NCBI RefSeq assembly: GCF_014641945.1
Contig: NZ_BMIJ01000004.1
Coordinates: 436,174 to 500,173 of the forward strand
Source of the DNA: Marinobacterium zhoushanense
GTDB lineage: Bacteria > Pseudomonadota > Gammaproteobacteria > Pseudomonadales > Balneatricaceae
Length of the DNA: 64,000 nt
Reading direction: 5' to 3'
The notes under the pieces are model-generated. The model ran no database searches, was not told where the DNA came from, and saw only the letters and a program-made list of their open reading frames with translations. Shown piece after piece: positions 1 to 9,644 of this stretch (the stretch's first letter is position 1; the number at the start of each line of letters is the position of its first letter). The position numbers and the translations under genes were made by a program.

Positions 1-383
1 TCACGCCGTAGCGCCCGACTGGTTAACGAATCGGTACCCGGCGCACGCCCAAGCCCGAGGTCGATCCGGCCAGGATAGAGTGCGTCCAGGGTGCCAAACT
101 GCTCCGCGATTACCAACGGCGGATGGTTGGGCAACATGATGCCGCCGGAGCCCACCCGCATCCGCTGGGTATTGGCAGCCACCGCACCGATCAACACCGA
201 GGTCGCGGAACTGGCGATCCCCTGCATGTTATGGTGCTCCGCCAGCCAGAAGCGTTCGATGCCCGAAGCCTCCGCATGGCGGGCAAATTCGATACTGCGG
301 GCAAGGGTGTCGCTGACAGACTCATGCAGGCGTATCGGCGCCAGCTCCAGAACAGAGAATGGGATATCGGACAGTGCTTTCAT
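1..383 (-). CDS. LLM-class flavin-dependent oxidoreductase, MsnO8/YhbW-like (partial)
   Basis: Reading the minus strand from the ATG at 383 gives 127 residues without a stop, and the gene runs off the left edge. The protein contains [24 protein letters not shown] and [14 protein letters not shown], the usual blocks of the N-terminal half of bacterial luciferase-like monooxygenases of the YhbW type. These fold as TIM barrels and use FMN or F420; the substrate of this branch is unknown. An AGGAGC-like ribosome binding site lies just before the ATG. It is divergent from the acetyltransferase gene. Family assignment is secure; substrate is not. Confidence 0.85.
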   Translation of the reverse strand, partial: MKALSDIPFSVLELAPIRLHESVSDTLARSIEFARHAEASGIERFWLAEHHNMQGIASSATSVLIGAVAANTQRMRVGSGGIMLPNHPPLVIAEQFGTLDALYPGRIDLGLGRAPGTDSLTSRALRR

Positions 384-534
384 CGTACGCTCCTTTTACA
401 TCCGCCCATGGTGCCATATCGTTTTTCAACGATATACCCCATGCCGCCGAAAAAGATCTGCCGCAGTCGCCAACAAAAAGCTAAGGCGTTAAATTTAAAG
501 GCACAAGAAAGGTTGACCGGAGGCCAGCGCCCTA

Positions 535-558
535 CCCACCAACCCACCAACCCACCAA
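535..558. repeat. Three tandem copies of an 8-bp unit
   Basis: CCCACCAA is repeated three times head to tail, ending 13 bases before the acetyltransferase start codon and just ahead of its GGGAG ribosome binding site. Such a short repeat in a leader can change copy number by slippage. Confidence 0.8.
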
Positions 559-571
559 CCGGGAGCACAGC

Positions 572-1054
572 ATGATACGGGAGGTAAGAATTGCCGATCT
601 GGACAGCTGCTATGAGATCGAAACCACAGCTTACGCCGGTGATGAAGCGGCCAGCAGAGAAAAGATCGAGAAGCGCATTCAAACATACCCCGAGGGTTTT
701 ATTGTTTTAGAACTCGGCAACAGAATCGTCGGTTTTGTCAACGGCGGCGCCACCGACAAGGTGGAGATGTCGGATGAAGCATTCAAAGAACTGGTCGGTC
801 ACGACCCTGCCGGTAAGCATATCGTGATCATGTCGGTGGTCGTGCACCCGGCATATCAGGGTAGAGGCTACGCCAGCCAGCTACTGGTCGCCTTTATCGA
901 CAAGATGCGCGCTCTGGGCAAGCACTCGATCCATCTGATCTGCCAGACCGAATTGATCGACTTCTACACCAAGCACGGTTTTCAGTACTGCTGCAAATCC
1001 GCATCAGACCACGGCGGATTGAGCTGGCACGAGATGCAGATGGATCTGAGATGA
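572..1054 (+). CDS. GNAT family N-acetyltransferase
   Basis: A 160-residue single-domain GNAT protein. Motif A is plain: a beta strand (IVIMSVVVHP, about 84-93) followed by the acetyl-CoA pyrophosphate loop QGRGYA at 96-101. The C-terminal TELIDFYTKHGF is the usual motif B region. It should transfer acetyl from acetyl-CoA to an amine; the EMSDEAFKEL stretch resembles arylalkylamine acetyltransferase-like members, but the acceptor cannot be read from sequence. The start is the ATG preceded by GGGAG. It stands alone, between a divergent flavin oxidoreductase and a DoxX gene. Confidence 0.85.
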   Translation: MIREVRIADLDSCYEIETTAYAGDEAASREKIEKRIQTYPEGFIVLELGNRIVGFVNGGATDKVEMSDEAFKELVGHDPAGKHIVIMSVVVHPAYQGRGYASQLLVAFIDKMRALGKHSIHLICQTELIDFYTKHGFQYCCKSASDHGGLSWHEMQMDLR

Positions 1055-1201
1055 TGCAGAAAGGCACTGAATAGACCCGGCAAACAGCAATCGCGTTCTG
1101 GATAACTTCCGCGTACTGAACTTCACTTCATTACATCACCCGCCAGCCACGGTGCTGACGGAGGGAGACACGCTCGATAGCCAATCGATCTGGAGGGCAC
1201 C

Positions 1202-1615
1202 ATGACATTCGTTGAAACCCTTGAAACGGTCTGGACACCCCGCGTCCAGTCGGTCCTGCGCATCGTTACCGCCTATCTGTTCCTGTTGCACGGCAGCTCG
1301 AAACTGCTGTTGATCCCCTATAACGAGCGCTATGAAGATCTGCAGTATTTCTCGATAACCGGATTTGCCGGCATGCTGGAGCTGGTCGGCGGCGCACTGC
1401 TCATTCTCGGTCTGTTCACTCGCCCGGTCGCTTTTCTTCTCTCCGGCGAGATGGCCTTCGCCTACTTCATGGCCCACGCCAGCGCCGATACCTTCCTCGC
1501 GCCCTTGATGAACCGAGGCGAACCTGCGGTACTGTTCTGCTTCATATTCTTTTTTCTGGCCTTTGCCGGCGGTGGTGCATGGAGCGTCGATAAGCTGATC
1601 GCGAAGCGGGAGTGA
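1202..1615 (+). CDS. DoxX family inner-membrane protein
   Basis: A 137-residue hydrophobic protein with four predicted membrane spans. The first holds RIVTAYLFLLHGSSKLL, typical of DoxX/YphA proteins, and the second is GMLELVGGALLILGLFTRP, the family's most conserved stretch. Members are linked to quinone- or thiol-related redox chemistry, but no single activity is established. The start follows a good GGAGGG site. It converges on the sox operon and is separated from it by the purU terminator. Confidence 0.8.
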   Translation: MTFVETLETVWTPRVQSVLRIVTAYLFLLHGSSKLLLIPYNERYEDLQYFSITGFAGMLELVGGALLILGLFTRPVAFLLSGEMAFAYFMAHASADTFLAPLMNRGEPAVLFCFIFFFLAFAGGGAWSVDKLIAKRE

Positions 1616-1717
1616 ACGCCGGCATCAGACAGCCGGACTGATGCCGAGTGTCACCGCTAAAAACCTTCACTTCCGCTACCGCGCTAGCGGCTCGAGGGAC
1701 GAAACACCAACCACCTA

Positions 1718-1748
1718 AAAAAGAAAAAAACCGGGCACCAGGCCCGGT
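1718..1748 (-). terminator. Rho-independent terminator of the glyA-sox-purU operon
   Basis: On the minus strand ACCGGGC (complement of 1742-1748), a 5-base loop and GCCCGGT (1730-1736) form a 7-bp stem, followed by a run of T residues. It lies 30 bases after the purU stop. Confidence 0.85.
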
Positions 1749-1778
1749 CAAAACAACAACGGAAAATCAGCAGTAACC

Positions 1779-2645
1779 TCAGTTACTGAATACCACCGTT
1801 CGTTTGCCACTCAGGAACACACGCTTTTCCACGTGGTAGCGCACGGCGTTGAACAGGGTGATGCGTTCCACATCCTGCCCTTTGGAGACCAGGTCTTCCG
1901 GGTAGTGAGCATGGTCAACGCTCTGGATACCCTGGGTAATAATGGGGCCTTCATCCAGATCGTTGTTAACGTAGTGCGCAGTGGCACCGACCATCTTGAC
2001 CCCTTTTTCCCATGCCTGGTGGTAGGGGCGTGCGCCCTTGAAGCCCGGCAGCAGGGAGTGGTGGATGTTGATCGCCCAGCCATCCAGCTTTTCGCACATC
2101 TCCGGTGACAGTACCTGCATGTAGCGGGCAAGTACGACCAGATCGATATCGTACTGCTCGAGCAGGTCGAGTATCTGCGCTTCCTGCTTCGGCTTGGTCT
2201 CCGCCGTGATCGGCAGATGGTAGTACGGTATGCCATGCCATTCGGCCAGAGGCCTCAGATCCGGGTGGTTGGAGATGATCACCGGGATATCGATATCGAG
2301 CTGTCCGGTACGGTGGCGGAACAGCAGATCGTTCAAACAGTGGTCGAACTTGGAAACCAGGATCGCCACCCGTTCGCGGTGTCCGGGCGGGGTCAGGTTC
2401 CACTCCATATCGAACTCGGTAGCCCGAGGCGCGAATTGGTCATCGAAGCTTTCAGGCGTGAAAGCATCGCCCTGAGGTTGAAACTCGATGCGGATGAAGA
2501 AACGCTCGCTGACGCGATCGTCAAACGAGTGGATCTCGTTGATGTAGTTTTTTGATTCCGCCATAAAGCGGGTCACCACATCTACAGTACCGAGCCGACT
2601 GGGACATTGGGCGGTAAAGATCCAGGAATCGGGCAGAGAGCTCAT
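1779..2645 (-). CDS. purU: Formyltetrahydrofolate deformylase
   Basis: A 288-residue PurU that hydrolyses 10-formyl-tetrahydrofolate to formate and tetrahydrofolate. An N-terminal ACT-like regulatory domain (about 8-85) precedes a formyltransferase fold. Catalytic residues are visible as Asn193 and His195 in NIHHSLLPGFKGARPYH and Asp231 in NNDLDEGP. The start is taken at MSSLPDS because GGAGGAG lies just upstream; a start six codons earlier has no comparable site. It is the last gene of the sarcosine oxidase operon, where it likely frees folate from the C1 units made by sarcosine demethylation (inference from context). Confidence 0.95.
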   Translation of the reverse strand: MSSLPDSWIFTAQCPSRLGTVDVVTRFMAESKNYINEIHSFDDRVSERFFIRIEFQPQGDAFTPESFDDQFAPRATEFDMEWNLTPPGHRERVAILVSKFDHCLNDLLFRHRTGQLDIDIPVIISNHPDLRPLAEWHGIPYYHLPITAETKPKQEAQILDLLEQYDIDLVVLARYMQVLSPEMCEKLDGWAINIHHSLLPGFKGARPYHQAWEKGVKMVGATAHYVNNDLDEGPIITQGIQSVDHAHYPEDLVSKGQDVERITLFNAVRYHVEKRVFLSGKRTVVFSN

Positions 2646-2719
2646 GGCAATCTCCTCCAGCAATCTAAGACGGTGCGCCGGGGGCGTCTGGCGGAAACAC
2701 CCCGGCGCACCAAAACGGT

Positions 2720-3385
2720 TTAGCTCTTGATCACAAGACCGTATTCGCGGCTGGCATCCTGCAGCCAGAGCCAGATGTAGTCTGCGAAGCTGCGGCGCAC
2801 CACCAGCTCCCAGCTTTCCTCACCGCTGCGGCGAACCACAGCCGTGCTCTTGGCAAATACAGTACCGGCGACCTTACCTACCGGGAACTGGCTCGGATGA
2901 ACATCCAGAGGGCAGCTTTTCTTCAGCACGTCACGGGCGTTAGGCCCGGACAGCTCCAGGAGAGTCTGTCCACCGCTAACGTTAACCACCGAGAAATGGC
3001 CCTCGATAGCCGCACGCAGGCCCTGCTCCACTTCGTACGCCTGATCGGCAGGCAGCACAACCAGCCACTCGTCCGGGCTGATCCAGCGGATCGATACACT
3101 ACCCTTCTCCACCGAAGTCAGGGGCTGGGTCGGCAATGCCAACCCCAGCACCTCGGCGCAGCCGTTCATGAAGCTTTCGTTCTGCTGCGAACCGCGCAGG
3201 GTCAGGTGACCGAGCAACTTGAGTTCACGCAGCATCACACCGCCGGTGCGCGGGTTACGCGCAGCCAGCTTGTCGAGTTCGGCGTGATGCAGCGGAGACT
3301 CGGCGCGAGCACCGCTTCCAGCCACTTGGTTCATAACCGCCACGTTGACGGTGCCTTCTTTTTCAGGTGCAAGTGTCTCAGACAT
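2720..3385 (-). CDS. soxG: Sarcosine oxidase gamma subunit
   Basis: A 221-residue SoxG, the small structural subunit of heterotetrameric sarcosine oxidase. Recognisable stretches are the SVSIRWISPDEWLVVLP region (about 116) and VVNVSGGQTLLELSGPNARDVLKKSCPLD, related to the GcvT fold. It has no active site of its own and packs against SoxA. The start overlaps the end of soxA by 8 bases, which suggests translational coupling. Its position after soxB-soxD-soxA is the standard gene order. Confidence 0.93.
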   Translation of the reverse strand: MSETLAPEKEGTVNVAVMNQVAGSGARAESPLHHAELDKLAARNPRTGGVMLRELKLLGHLTLRGSQQNESFMNGCAEVLGLALPTQPLTSVEKGSVSIRWISPDEWLVVLPADQAYEVEQGLRAAIEGHFSVVNVSGGQTLLELSGPNARDVLKKSCPLDVHPSQFPVGKVAGTVFAKSTAVVRRSGEESWELVVRRSFADYIWLWLQDASREYGLVIKS

Positions 3386-6300
3386 TCTGACGCTCCCCTT
3401 TCGGATCGAGGAAGATCGGGCTGCAGATTTCAGCTTCGATCACGCGGCCATCGGCCAGCGGGTAGTAAACGGATTCGCCCATGCGCTCAAGGCCGCCTTT
3501 GACGAAGCCCATCGCGATACTGTGGCCCAGGTTGGCACTCCAGTAGCTGGAGGTGACGTGGCCAAGCATATCCATCGGGATCGCCTGCTTCGGATCGGCC
3601 ACCGCTTGGGCGCCCTCCGGCAGAACCACCTTCGGATCCTTGGTTTTCAGACCCACCAGCTGCTTGCGGTTCGGGCGTACGCAATCTTCACGCGCCATAC
3701 CGCGCTTACCGATATAGCTGAACGGCTTGTTGTTACCAACACACCAGCCCATGCCAAGATCGAACGGATGCACGGAACCATCGGTATCCTGACCGGCGAT
3801 GATGAAACCTTTCTCTGCACGCAGAATATGCATGGTTTCGGTGCCGTACGGCGTCAGGTTGTACTTGGCGCCATGCTCGAACAGCTTTTCCCATACGTGC
3901 AGACCGTAGTTGGCCTGGACGTTGATCTCGAACGACAGCTCACCGGTGAAGGAGATACGGAACACACGTGCCGGTACGCCCGCCACTGTGCCTGCACGCC
4001 AGTCCATGAACTTGAAGCCGTCCTTATCCAGGTCGATGTCGGTCAGCTCGGCCAGCAGCTTGCGGCTGTTGGGACCGGAGATGGTCATTGTCGCCCAGTG
4101 ATCGGTCACGCTGGTGAAGAACACTTCCAGCTCCGGCCACTCGGTCTGGTGGTAGAGTTCCAGCCACTCCAGAACGCCGGCGGCGCCGCCGGTGGTAGTG
4201 GTCATCAGGAAGTGGTTTTCGCCCAGGCATGAGGTCACACCATCGTCGAACACCATACCGTCTTCTTTACACATCAGGCCGTAGCGGCACTTGCCGACGC
4301 CGAGCTTGGCCCAAGCGTTAGTGTAGACGCGTGACAGGAATTCGCGCGCATCCTTACCCTGGATGTCGATCTTACCCAGCGTGGAGGCGTCGAGGATACC
4401 AACGCTCTCACGGGTAGCCTTGCACTCGCGATCCAGCGACTGCTGCATGGTTTCGCCCGCTTTCGGGAAGTACCAGGGACGTTTCCACTGGCCCACATCC
4501 TCGAACTTGGCACCGTTTTCCACATGCCATTTGTGCATGGCGGAGAAGCGCTTGGGATCGAACAGCTCGTCGCAGTTGCGTCCGGCAATCGCACCGAAGG
4601 TGATCGGTGTGTAGTTCGGACGGAACACGGTGGTACCGGTTTCCGGGATCGTCTTGCCCAGCACCTTGGCGGTGATCGCCATACCGTTGATGTTACCCAG
4701 CTTACCCTGGTCGGTACCGAAGCCCATGGCGGTGTAACGCTTGACGTGCTCGATCGACTCGAAGCCTTCGCGGGTCGCCAGCTCGATACCGGCAGCGGTT
4801 ACGTCGTTCTGGTAGTCGACGAACTGCTTCGGTGCACGAGAGGTCGGCTTGGTGTGCGGTACGTGGAACAGCGCCATCGGCTTGCCTTCACGCAGGTTGC
4901 GCACGTTGGGCAGCTGTACGTCGGCCACAGTCAGGCCCAGACGCTTAGTCGCTTCCTGACCTGCTTTCGCACCTTCTGCCAAAACCTTGTCCAGCGCATA
5001 AGTGCCGGTGATACCGCCGGCAATCAGCTGCTTCTGCACGGTCGGGCCCGGCACGAAGCCGATAATGTCATCGCGCCATTCGGGGCGGCTACCGGCATGG
5101 CAGGACAGGTGCACAACCGGGCTCCAGCCGCCGGAGCTGGCAACGGTGTCGCAGCTCAGCAGTGAATGAGCCTTGCCGGTGACCTTCTCGCCTTTGGCGT
5201 CGATGCCGGCGACGGTGACGCCACTGACACGCTTCTTACCGCTAACCTCGATCACGGCGCTGCCGGTGATCACCTTGATGCCGCGCTTACGCACTGCTTC
5301 GATCAGTTCACCCTGAGGATTGGCGCGGGTATCAACCACAGCCACAACCTCACGACCGGCGTCAGCCCAGTCCAGAGCGGTCTGGTAAGCACCATCGTTG
5401 GTGGTCATCAGCACCAGCTGCTTGCCCGGTACTACGCCATAACGGTTGATGTAGGTGGACACGGCGGATGCAACCATACAGCCCGGTACGTCGTTATGGG
5501 CGAATACCAGCGGACGCTCCTGCGCACCGGTGGCCAGTACCACCCAGTGTGCACGCACGCGGTGCATACGCTGACGAACCTGACCAGACGGCGCCTTGTC
5601 GGCGATGTGGTCGGTACGACGCTCGTGAATGGTCAGGAAGTTATGGTCGTGATAGCCGTTCACGGTCGAACGTGGCAGCATCAGCACATCCGGGAAACTC
5701 GCCAGCTCCTCGACGATACTGGCAACCCAGTCAGCCGCCGACTTGCCGCCGATACGCTCGCGACTGGACAGCAGGTGACCGCCAAACTCGTTCTGCTCAT
5801 CGGCGATGATGACACGCGCACCACTACGGGCAGCGGTCAGCGCCGCCATCAGACCGGCCGGACCTGCGCCCACGACCATCAGGTCGCAGTGCTGGTTAAC
5901 GCTATCGTATTCGTCCGGATCGTTTTCCAGCGGTGAGCGACCGAAACCGGCAGCCTTACGGATCACCTTCTCGTAGGTTTCCCACATGGACTGCGGGTAC
6001 ATGAAGGTTTTGTAGTAGAAGCCCGGGGGCATCATCTTGCCGCCGACTTTACCGAGGATCGACATCATGTCGGACTCGGCGTTCGGCCAACCGTTGGTAG
6101 CACTGCACACCAGGCCGTCGAACAGCTCCTGCTGGGTAGCACGGACGTTCGGCACCTGGGTCGCTTCGGTAGCGCCCATCTGCAGGATGCCGTTCGGCTC
6201 ATCGGCACCGGCAGTGACGAGGCCGCGCGGACGGCTGTATTTGAAACTGCGGCCGACGATATCGACGCCGTTGGCCAGCAGTGCTGAGGCGACGGTGTCG

Positions 6301-6398
6301 CCCTGGTAACCCTTGTACTGGCGACCGTTGTAGCTGAAGGTCATTGCCTTGGAACGGTCGATGCGGCCTCCGGACTGGAGGCGGTTTTTCTGGCTCAT
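3378..6398 (-). CDS. soxA: Sarcosine oxidase alpha subunit
   Basis: A 1006-residue SoxA, full length for the family. In order: an N-terminal ferredoxin-like Fer2_4 region with FKYSRPRGL (about 50-60), an NAD-binding Rossmann domain starting at LMVVGAGPAGLMAAL (about 173), and a GcvT/aminomethyltransferase-like C-terminal domain (about 620-1000) that binds folate and captures formaldehyde as 5,10-methylene-tetrahydrofolate. The complex oxidises sarcosine to glycine and hydrogen peroxide in the cytoplasm. It follows soxD by 12 bases and overlaps soxG by 8. No damage is seen. Confidence 0.96.
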   Translation of the reverse strand: MSQKNRLQSGGRIDRSKAMTFSYNGRQYKGYQGDTVASALLANGVDIVGRSFKYSRPRGLVTAGADEPNGILQMGATEATQVPNVRATQQELFDGLVCSATNGWPNAESDMMSILGKVGGKMMPPGFYYKTFMYPQSMWETYEKVIRKAAGFGRSPLENDPDEYDSVNQHCDLMVVGAGPAGLMAALTAARSGARVIIADEQNEFGGHLLSSRERIGGKSAADWVASIVEELASFPDVLMLPRSTVNGYHDHNFLTIHERRTDHIADKAPSGQVRQRMHRVRAHWVVLATGAQERPLVFAHNDVPGCMVASAVSTYINRYGVVPGKQLVLMTTNDGAYQTALDWADAGREVVAVVDTRANPQGELIEAVRKRGIKVITGSAVIEVSGKKRVSGVTVAGIDAKGEKVTGKAHSLLSCDTVASSGGWSPVVHLSCHAGSRPEWRDDIIGFVPGPTVQKQLIAGGITGTYALDKVLAEGAKAGQEATKRLGLTVADVQLPNVRNLREGKPMALFHVPHTKPTSRAPKQFVDYQNDVTAAGIELATREGFESIEHVKRYTAMGFGTDQGKLGNINGMAITAKVLGKTIPETGTTVFRPNYTPITFGAIAGRNCDELFDPKRFSAMHKWHVENGAKFEDVGQWKRPWYFPKAGETMQQSLDRECKATRESVGILDASTLGKIDIQGKDAREFLSRVYTNAWAKLGVGKCRYGLMCKEDGMVFDDGVTSCLGENHFLMTTTTGGAAGVLEWLELYHQTEWPELEVFFTSVTDHWATMTISGPNSRKLLAELTDIDLDKDGFKFMDWRAGTVAGVPARVFRISFTGELSFEINVQANYGLHVWEKLFEHGAKYNLTPYGTETMHILRAEKGFIIAGQDTDGSVHPFDLGMGWCVGNNKPFSYIGKRGMAREDCVRPNRKQLVGLKTKDPKVVLPEGAQAVADPKQAIPMDMLGHVTSSYWSANLGHSIAMGFVKGGLERMGESVYYPLADGRVIEAEICSPIFLDPKGERQNV

Positions 6399-6410
6399 GC
6401 TTTCCGCTCC

Positions 6411-6698
6411 TTAACCCTTAGCAACCACTTGGGGCTGTTCGCCAATCTTGTAAACCTCTTTGATCTCGTAGCTGACCGTGTCGCGAGTCACGTTGAAAAA
6501 CTTGCGACAGCCGGTGCTGTGGTACCAGATCTCGTGATGAATACCGCGCGGGTTCTTGCGGAAGAAGAGGTATTCCCCCCACTCCTTGTCGGTGCAGCTC
6601 TCCGGATCAAGCGGACGGGCGATATGCGCCTGGCCCTTGACGTGAAACTCTTCCTCTTCGCGATGCTCGCGGCAGTGCGGACAGTAGATATGCAACAT
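6411..6698 (-). CDS. soxD: Sarcosine oxidase delta subunit
   Basis: A 95-residue SoxD, a zinc-binding subunit of sarcosine oxidase. The zinc ligands are Cys6 and Cys9 in YCPHC and His60 and Cys64 in WYHSTGC, matching the family pattern. The start is MLHIYCPHC, with an AGGAC site upstream; a longer in-frame reading would run into soxB and has no support. It sits between soxB and soxA in the standard order. Confidence 0.94.
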   Translation of the reverse strand: MLHIYCPHCREHREEEEFHVKGQAHIARPLDPESCTDKEWGEYLFFRKNPRGIHHEIWYHSTGCRKFFNVTRDTVSYEIKEVYKIGEQPQVVAKG

Positions 6699-6709
6699 TT
6701 CGTAAGTCC

Positions 6710-7963
6710 TCAGTGAGCAACGCCAGCGGCGCCGTGTTCGTCGATCAGTGCGCCGTTGTGGAAACGGAACATGGAGAACGGCTTGGCCAGCGGATGCGCC
6801 TCGCCCTTCGCCAGCGTCGCGGCGAAGACGTTGCCGGATCCCGGAGTGGCCTTGAAGCCGCCGGTACCCCAACCGCAGTTGAAGAACAGGTTCTCAACCG
6901 GAGTGGCGGAGATGATCGGGCAGGCATCCGGGCAGGTATCCACGATACCGCCCCACTGACGGTTCATGCGCACGCGGCTGAAGATCGGGAACAGCTCGAC
7001 GATCGCCTGAACGGTGTGCTCGATGGTCGGGTAGGAACCACGCTGACCGTAGCCGTTGTAACCGTCGATACCGGCACCGATCACCAGGTCACCCTTGTCG
7101 GACTGGCTGACGTAGCCGTGTACGTGGTTGGACATGACCACAGTATCCAGAATCGGCTTGATCGGCTCGGATACCAGCGCCTGCAGCGGATGAGATTCCA
7201 GCGGCAGTTCGAAACCGGCCATCTTCGCCATCACACCGGAGTTACCGGCAGTGACGCAGCCCACACGATCGGCCTTGATCACGCCGTGACTGTTGGTCTT
7301 AACCCCCACAATAGCGCCATCCTCGATCACCATGTCGACCACTTCACACTGCTGGATCAGGTCGACGCCGTAGCTGTCGGCGCCGCGGGCGAAGCCCCAG
7401 GCCACCGCATCGTGGCGGGCAACACCGGCACGCGGCTGCCAGGACGCACCCAGTACCGGGTAGCGACGGTTGGCGGAGCAATCCATATGCGGAACGATCT
7501 CCTGAACACCCTTGGTGTCCAGCACTTCACCGTCGATACCGTTCAAACGGTTAGCGTTGACGCGGCGCTGGATATCACGCATATCCTGCAGCGTGTGACC
7601 CAGGTTGAGTACACCACGCTGAGAGAACATGACGTTGTAGTTCAGGTCCTGCGACAGGCCTTCCCACAGCTTCATGGCGTGCTCGTACAGGTGAGCCGCT
7701 TCGTCCCACAGGTAGTTGGAGCGCACGATAGTGGTGTTACGGGCAGTGTTACCGCCGCCCAGGTAACCCTTCTCGATCACCGCCACATTGGTGATACCGT
7801 GCTCTTTGGCCAGGTAGTAGGCGGTCGCCAGACCATGCCCACCACCACCAACGATGATGACGTCATACTTTTTCTTCGGCGTCGGGTTGCGCCACGCCCG
7901 CTGCCAATTTTCGTGATAGCTCAGACTGTGCTTGAACAGTCCAAATCCGGAATAACGCTGCAT
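6710..7963 (-). CDS. soxB: Sarcosine oxidase beta subunit
   Basis: A 417-residue SoxB, the catalytic flavoprotein of the heterotetramer. The FAD-binding site is [19 protein letters not shown] (about 33-51). The segment RHDAVAW around His184 corresponds to the region carrying the covalent flavin link in characterised enzymes. It demethylates sarcosine and passes the methyl group toward folate on SoxA. It lies 54 bases after glyA and heads soxBDAG. Confidence 0.96.
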   Translation of the reverse strand: MQRYSGFGLFKHSLSYHENWQRAWRNPTPKKKYDVIIVGGGGHGLATAYYLAKEHGITNVAVIEKGYLGGGNTARNTTIVRSNYLWDEAAHLYEHAMKLWEGLSQDLNYNVMFSQRGVLNLGHTLQDMRDIQRRVNANRLNGIDGEVLDTKGVQEIVPHMDCSANRRYPVLGASWQPRAGVARHDAVAWGFARGADSYGVDLIQQCEVVDMVIEDGAIVGVKTNSHGVIKADRVGCVTAGNSGVMAKMAGFELPLESHPLQALVSEPIKPILDTVVMSNHVHGYVSQSDKGDLVIGAGIDGYNGYGQRGSYPTIEHTVQAIVELFPIFSRVRMNRQWGGIVDTCPDACPIISATPVENLFFNCGWGTGGFKATPGSGNVFAATLAKGEAHPLAKPFSMFRFHNGALIDEHGAAGVAH

Positions 7964-8017
7964 AACGTCAGCTCCACTGATAGCCGCTTGCGCGGATTTT
8001 CGAAATAACCAATAAGA

Positions 8018-9283
8018 TCAACGGTAGACCGGGAAGTCAGCGCACAGCGCCTTAACCTGCTCTTTCACTTCAATGATCTTCGCTTCCAGCTTCTCTTCGT
8101 CGTTCAGGACGTCGAGGAGGTCGGCGATCCAGCCAGCCAATGTACGGCACTGCGCTTCCTTGAAGCCGCGAGTGGTCACAACCGGAGACCCGATACGCAG
8201 ACCGGAGGTCACGAACGGAGACTGCGGGTCGTTCGGCACAGCGTTCTTGTTCACGGTGATGTTGGCACGACCCAGCGCAGCGTCAGCCGCCTTACCGGTC
8301 AGGCCCTGCTTGATCAGGCTGAGCAGGAACAGGTGGTTGTCGGTACCGCCGGACACAACATCGAAGCCGCGCTCGATGAACACTTCCGCCATCGCCTTGG
8401 CGTTTTTCACTACCTGAGTCTGGTACTCAGTGAAGGCGGGATCCAGTGCTTCCTTGAACGCAACCGCCTTGGCGGCGATGACGTGCATCAGCGGGCCACC
8501 CTGACCGCCCGGGAATACCGCGGCGTTCAGCTTCTTCTCCAGCTCCGGGTTGGACTTGGCCAGGATCAGGCCGCCACGAGGACCACGCAGAGTCTTGTGG
8601 GTGGTGGTGGTAACAACATCGGCGTACGGCAGCGGGTTCGGGTACAGTCCGGCTGCAACCAGACCAGCAACGTGCGCCATATCGACAAACAGGTAGGCTC
8701 CGACCTTGTCGGCGATTTCACGGAACTTGGCCCAGTCAACGATACGGGAGTAGGCAGAGAAACCCGCCACGATCATTTTCGGCTTGTGCTCCAGGGCCAG
8801 TGCTTCAACCTGGTCGTAGTCGATCTCGCCGGTGGCTTCGTTCAGACCGTACTGAACCGCGTTGTAGATCTTGCCGGAGAAGTTGACGTGCGCACCGTGA
8901 GTCAGGTGACCACCGTGGGCCAGGCTCATGCCCAGTACGGTGTCGCCCGGCTGGCACAGTGCCATGTAAACAGCAGCGTTGGCCTGGGAACCGGAGTGCG
9001 GCTGTACGTTAGCGTAATCGGCGCCGAACAGCTTGCAGGCGCGATCGATCGCCAGCGCTTCCACCACGTCGACATACTCGCAACCGCCGTAGTAGCGCTT
9101 GGCCGGATAACCTTCGGCGTACTTGTTGGTCAACACCGTACCCTGAGCCTGCATCACACGCGGGCTGGTGTAGTTCTCGGAGGCGATCAGTTCGATATGT
9201 TCCTCCTGACGCACCGCTTCGTGCTGGATCGCGTCCCAGAGTTCATTATCGAAGCCCTGAATATCATCACTCTTTGCAAACAT
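8018..9283 (-). CDS. glyA: Serine hydroxymethyltransferase
   Basis: A 421-residue GlyA that interconverts glycine plus methylene-tetrahydrofolate and serine plus tetrahydrofolate, using PLP. The PLP lysine is Lys230 in [14 protein letters not shown], and the folate and substrate region IELIASENY is at 30-38. The start MFAKSDD is fixed by GGAGGAG six bases upstream; the open frame continues 62 codons further without family similarity. As first gene of the sox operon it can turn both sarcosine products, glycine and the C1 unit, into serine. The bacterium may have a second glyA for general use (inference). Confidence 0.96.
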   Translation of the reverse strand: MFAKSDDIQGFDNELWDAIQHEAVRQEEHIELIASENYTSPRVMQAQGTVLTNKYAEGYPAKRYYGGCEYVDVVEALAIDRACKLFGADYANVQPHSGSQANAAVYMALCQPGDTVLGMSLAHGGHLTHGAHVNFSGKIYNAVQYGLNEATGEIDYDQVEALALEHKPKMIVAGFSAYSRIVDWAKFREIADKVGAYLFVDMAHVAGLVAAGLYPNPLPYADVVTTTTHKTLRGPRGGLILAKSNPELEKKLNAAVFPGGQGGPLMHVIAAKAVAFKEALDPAFTEYQTQVVKNAKAMAEVFIERGFDVVSGGTDNHLFLLSLIKQGLTGKAADAALGRANITVNKNAVPNDPQSPFVTSGLRIGSPVVTTRGFKEAQCRTLAGWIADLLDVLNDEEKLEAKIIEVKEQVKALCADFPVYR

Positions 9284-9644
9284 CTTTTTCTCCTCCAATG
9301 CCAGACCTGCTAATGCCGATTGCTTGGGCCAGGTACAGCAAGAACGTGTTGGGTACACCAGTTCGGCCAAATAACTTAAGACCAGACTAGCTGGCTTTGA
9401 GAGGATGGTATCCAGAGCGATGGGAGACATGATGTTCCGCAACGCCTCGGCAATGTCGATTTGCGACACAGTGAAAAATCTCTGTCATTCAGCGATTCGC
9501 CAGGGTTGGCGCGAGATTGGATCGATTTTTACGACTGGATGGCGCCGACGGAAACGGGATTGACGTTGCCGGATAGCGACGTCGGCTGACGGGCTCAATT
9601 TGATGTGAAGCGAAATGACTCGGCGAATAACCCTGGCGGAGGGT
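9284..9644. other. Intergenic region upstream of glyA
   Basis: About 360 bases without a convincing gene separate glyA from the LuxR-type gene, both on the minus strand. It must hold the promoter of the glyA-sox operon. The frame upstream of glyA stays open for 62 codons but reads like no known domain. The one clear element is the dyad at 9454-9468. No glycine riboswitch core could be recognised. Confidence 0.5.
9454..9468. promoter_or_regulatory. Dyad TGTCG-N5-CGACA upstream of glyA-sox
   Basis: Perfect 5-bp inverted arms around a 5-base centre, about 170 bases before the glyA start. It is placed where an activator of sarcosine/betaine catabolism could bind. Which regulator uses it is unknown. 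Confidence 0.4.

Noticed and set aside
535..558. CRISPR array
   Set aside because: The repeats are 8 bp, head to tail without spacers, and no cas gene is near.
6713..8008. A 431-codon open frame opposite soxB
   Set aside because: Antisense shadow of soxB; the protein is rich in His, Val and Gln without motifs.
9284..9469. A longer GlyA with 62 extra N-terminal residues
   Set aside because: A strong GGAGGAG site stands before the normal start and the extra sequence does not resemble any GlyA.
9284..9644. Glycine riboswitch upstream of glyA
   Set aside because: I looked for the conserved glycine aptamer core on the minus strand and saw none.
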